Of a stretch of DNA of 64,000 nt, positions 61,681-64,000 are shown piece by piece. The stretch covers positions 62,001-126,000 of the forward strand of contig JAGXGE010000011.1 of the NCBI GenBank assembly GCA_024637015.1, in the 5' to 3' direction. The DNA comes from Aequorivita sp. Its GTDB lineage: Bacteria; Bacteroidota; Bacteroidia; Flavobacteriales; Flavobacteriaceae. Each line of letters starts with the position of its first letter. The stretch's first letter is position 1. The notes under the pieces were generated by a model. It searched no databases. It was not told the DNA's origin and saw only the letters and a list, made by a program, of their open reading frames with translations. Both the position numbers and the translations under genes were made by a program.

Positions 61681-62796
61681 TTACTCCTTCATATAAGTAA
61701 CCAACTCAATCTCTTCACTTTTGCCGCGTAGTTTTTCTTTTCCCAATTCTTTTTTGGAAACGCCTTTGGGTAATTTATAGGCGATATCGGCAAATGGTTT
61801 TGATGCTAAAATTTCAACATCAAGTTCGTTACACATAGCCTGAATACGCGAGGTTGTGTTCAAAACATCACCAGAAAAAGCAATATCTCGTTTTATCTGC
61901 CCAATTTCACCAACCATTACTGTGCCGAAGTGAAGGCCCACTTTAAATTCGGGAACAACGCCGTATTTTTTTAAATATTTAGGAGCCTTGTATTTTATGA
62001 TTTTTTTCATGCTGTAAAAACATTGGATTGCATTTCCGTGTTTCAGGCCCCACTTCATTTTCCAAGAAACAACCACTTCATCACCTACGTATTGATAAAC
62101 CTCGCCTCGGGTTTGTACAATTGCTGGAGCAATATGTCTGAAGAAGTCCTTTAGGAAATTAAAGTATTTTTCTTCGCCCAAACTTTCTGCGATTCCAGTT
62201 GCGTTTTTTATATCGGCAAACATAAAAATACGCCGTTCGTGCTTTGGTCTAAAATACCTTCCTATTAAATAATCAGGAAAGACTCCGGGACCGTATTTAT
62301 CATTCACCATCAAAACGATGAGCGTAACCAAAACGATAAAAAGCCAAATAATATAATTCTTTATGAAAAGCCACGAGCCAAAGAAATAAAAAATCTCTTG
62401 AATTACTTCCCAATAATAAAAAGGAACACCTAGGTCTTCACTTGTTATGTATAGCGCACCAATGGAACCAACGAGTAATGCCGTAAGAGTGTAAGCTATT
62501 ATTAAATAGAGGAGGGCTTTCCAAAAAACTAAGCGTCGCAGCCAGCGTTCCATCAGGTTTACAGTTACTATTCCGCCAATGAGCCCTGCTGAAATGGCGA
62601 CGATGAGGTTGGCCATAAGAGCCGAATAAAAGTCATAACTGGAACTCAACACGCCGTTGCTTTTCAGCGTGATAACTTCATAAAAAAACATAATGTTTGA
62701 AATAATGACCCAAGCCACCAAAATCCAAAATGCACGCCGAGTATAAAACCATAATTGGCGGATGGTGTATCTTTCAAAATTCGGTTTAATGGCCAT
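61681..62796 (-). CDS. membrane-bound class III adenylate/guanylate cyclase
   Basis: The 371-residue protein has four N-terminal helices (residues about 15-155) and a catalytic CHD domain with metal-binding Asp in FMFADIKNATG and YVGDEVVVSW and the transition-state Asn/Arg in LNTTSRI. It probably makes cAMP. It overlaps the end of the following frameshifted gene (TAATG-type). Confidence 0.88.
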   Translation of the reverse strand: MAIKPNFERYTIRQLWFYTRRAFWILVAWVIISNIMFFYEVITLKSNGVLSSSYDFYSALMANLIVAISAGLIGGIVTVNLMERWLRRLVFWKALLYLIIAYTLTALLVGSIGALYITSEDLGVPFYYWEVIQEIFYFFGSWLFIKNYIIWLFIVLVTLIVLMVNDKYGPGVFPDYLIGRYFRPKHERRIFMFADIKNATGIAESLGEEKYFNFLKDFFRHIAPAIVQTRGEVYQYVGDEVVVSWKMKWGLKHGNAIQCFYSMKKIIKYKAPKYLKKYGVVPEFKVGLHFGTVMVGEIGQIKRDIAFSGDVLNTTSRIQAMCNELDVEILASKPFADIAYKLPKGVSKKELGKEKLRGKSEEIELVTYMKE

Positions 62797-63382
62797 TAAC
62801 AGTTTTTGTATTTATCATTAAGTCCAATGCCCTTTTTTATCAGTTCAATAGATTTTTCAAGTCGGGTTTGTTGTGTGGCTTCGCGTTTAGCTTCGCCAAT
62901 ATATTGCGCATATTCCCTCTGTTTTCCGGGCGTTAAGCTATTGAAACTTTTCTGTAATTCTTTGTCTTCAGCAAGCGCACTTTTGAAGATTTGAGGAATG
63001 GAAACTTCTTTTTTAACTGCTTCTTTTCCTGCTGATGCATTTACAATGGCTTCTTTGATATATTCCAATACAAGATTGGAATCAATTTCATCCTCTTCCT
63101 CAAATCGCCATTGGCGCAACGCTTTTGTTACACCTTCCTGCGCATTGATCAGTTTTTTTGTCTGTCTTTCAAAAATACCCCTTGATGGAACCAAAGCGCC
63201 ATGTGGTTTTTGAAATCTGCCATTGCAGCAACCATCTTTCCATCCATAGTATATGTGGGCTTGCCCCATTTTACTTCTTCTGTAAGTTCTGTTTTTTGAA
63301 AAACAGCGCGAAGTTGCTGCAACTTTTCTTTCCACTTTGTCTGCTTAGCTATAAAAGCATCTACTTTTTGCGAATCAGTCAT
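62796..63382 (-). pseudogene. YdeI/DUF1801-type protein, single frameshift at an A7 run
   Basis: From the ATG at 63382 the frame reads MTDSQKVDAFIAKQTKWKEK to FLKDRQKN and stops. The remainder (KKLINAQEGVTKALRQWRFEEEDE to the stop at 62796) is in the -1 frame. The junction is a run of seven A (minus strand), read CAA AAA AAC TGA; one more A restores a normal full-length YdeI-like protein. It may be a sequencing error, a recent mutation, or -1 slippage at the A-AAA-AAC heptamer. Confidence 0.78.
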
Positions 63383-63601
63383 GTTGCTTTGTTTTCTTCC
63401 GAAGATACAATTTACAATTTTTGCTTCAGAAAAAAGTAGAATAGAATTTTTGCAAAATGCCTTTAAAATCAAAAGCTTTACCCTTCTTTACTGTAGAAAA
63501 TTATATTAAGAATTATTTTATTTGTCGAAAAATAAAACATATTTATTGTTTATCAATAAATATTTATTTAAATTCGCCAAGTAATTTTAATTCAATCAAT
63601 T

Positions 63602-64000
63602 ATGAAAACAAGTATTATTTTGAAATTAATGAACATACTTTTCTGGATAGTATTCATTGGTCTTTGTATTAAAACTGGCGCGTTGCTCATTTCTTTTTTT
63701 GTAAGTCTTTTCGTTAATCCCGAAGGCGGGCAGGATCTTTATCTCGGATTAAATCTTCATGATGTTTATAGTTTTGATCTTGAAAAATACATTGGTGTGG
63801 CCAGCATGTTAATTGCCTTAACAGCAATGAAAGCATACCTTGCCTTTCTGGTGGTAAAACTTTTTTTGAAGTTCGACTTAAATTATCCTTTTAATGAAAA
63901 CACGGCTTCGCTCATTTCCAAAATCAGTTATTATGCATTGAGTATTGGCGTTGTAGCTATAATTGCAGAGCAGTATGGACACCGTATAATAAAACAGGGA
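63602..64000 (+). CDS. DUF2975 membrane protein (partial)
   Basis: The frame from ATG 63602 runs to the window end (133 codons). It has the DUF2975 pattern: helices near residues 10-36, ASMLIALTAMKAYLAFLVVKLFLK, NYPFNENTASLISKISYYAL and GVVAIIAEQY. This family usually precedes an XRE-type regulator, expected beyond the edge. Confidence 0.85.
   Translation, partial: MKTSIILKLMNILFWIVFIGLCIKTGALLISFFVSLFVNPEGGQDLYLGLNLHDVYSFDLEKYIGVASMLIALTAMKAYLAFLVVKLFLKFDLNYPFNENTASLISKISYYALSIGVVAIIAEQYGHRIIKQG

Overview
The window is chromosomal DNA of a Flavobacteriaceae member (Bacteroidota). The evidence is the low G+C content, promoters of the TAnnTTTG type, almost no Shine-Dalgarno sequences, many Sec lipoproteins, and family choices typical of the group: clade II Sec-lipoprotein NosZ, fused CcoNO, Rrf2, DUF2807/GIN and PspC proteins, and a MoxR/DUF58/DUF4350 cluster. 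Genus cannot be assigned from the sequence alone. I see no insertion sequence, prophage, integrase, CRISPR array or rRNA, and one tRNA (Pro, GGG).

Layout. 1-1.7 kb: a TetR-TolC efflux operon that runs off the left edge. 1.9-3.4 kb: a small lipoprotein and a universal stress protein. 3.5-11.1 kb: nitrous oxide respiration (lipoprotein cytochrome c, fasciclin lipoprotein, nosZ, membrane protein, nosL, cupin, nosD, nosF, nosY). 11.2-15.1 kb: a 600-residue protein of unknown function facing an ADP-forming acyl-CoA synthetase. 15.3-20.2 kb: norC-norB-nadA-nadB-thioredoxin-like operon. 20.2-25.4 kb: a CoA transferase, an Rrf2 regulator, a broken truncated-haemoglobin gene, a hemerythrin-like protein, the di-iron repair protein RIC, an orphan polytopic protein and a DUF2892 protein. 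25.5-34.8 kb: cbb3 oxidase and its assembly genes (ccoI, ccoS, ccoNO, ccoQ, ccoP, ccoG, ccoH, a DsbD-type membrane protein, two tiny membrane proteins). 34.9-39.1 kb: on the minus strand, a porin-nirK-nirV-sco operon. 39.2-40.7 kb: hemN and tRNA-Pro.

From about 41 kb the content is ordinary housekeeping and envelope functions: trxB, a PadR/PspC/DUF2807/DUF4870 cluster, a thioesterase-like protein, oxyR, a MoxR-DUF58-DUF4350-SpoIIM-RDD cluster, a TRIC-type channel, a cyclophilin, a Nudix hydrolase, PlsC, an ECF sigma factor, NDH-2, an adenylate cyclase, a frameshifted YdeI/DUF1801 gene and a partial DUF2975 gene.

How it fits together. NirK (nitrite to NO), NorCB (NO to N2O) and NosZ (N2O to N2) make a complete nitrite-to-N2 chain. 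It sits next to the high-affinity cbb3 oxidase, oxygen-independent haem synthesis and NO-damage repair. The strongest result is a shared promoter layout. Eleven transcription units in 3.3-40.6 kb carry a 14-bp dyad NTGAYNNNNRTCAT followed after exactly 22 bp by a Bacteroidota -7 box (NANNTTTR), with the start codon 22-37 bp beyond. This predicts a single Crp/Fnr-type regulon with the activator centred near -41.5; no Crp/Fnr gene lies in the window. Its members include genes not normally listed with denitrification: the universal stress protein, the unknown 600-residue protein, the ADP-forming acyl-CoA synthetase, the CoA transferase and, through norCB, nadAB.
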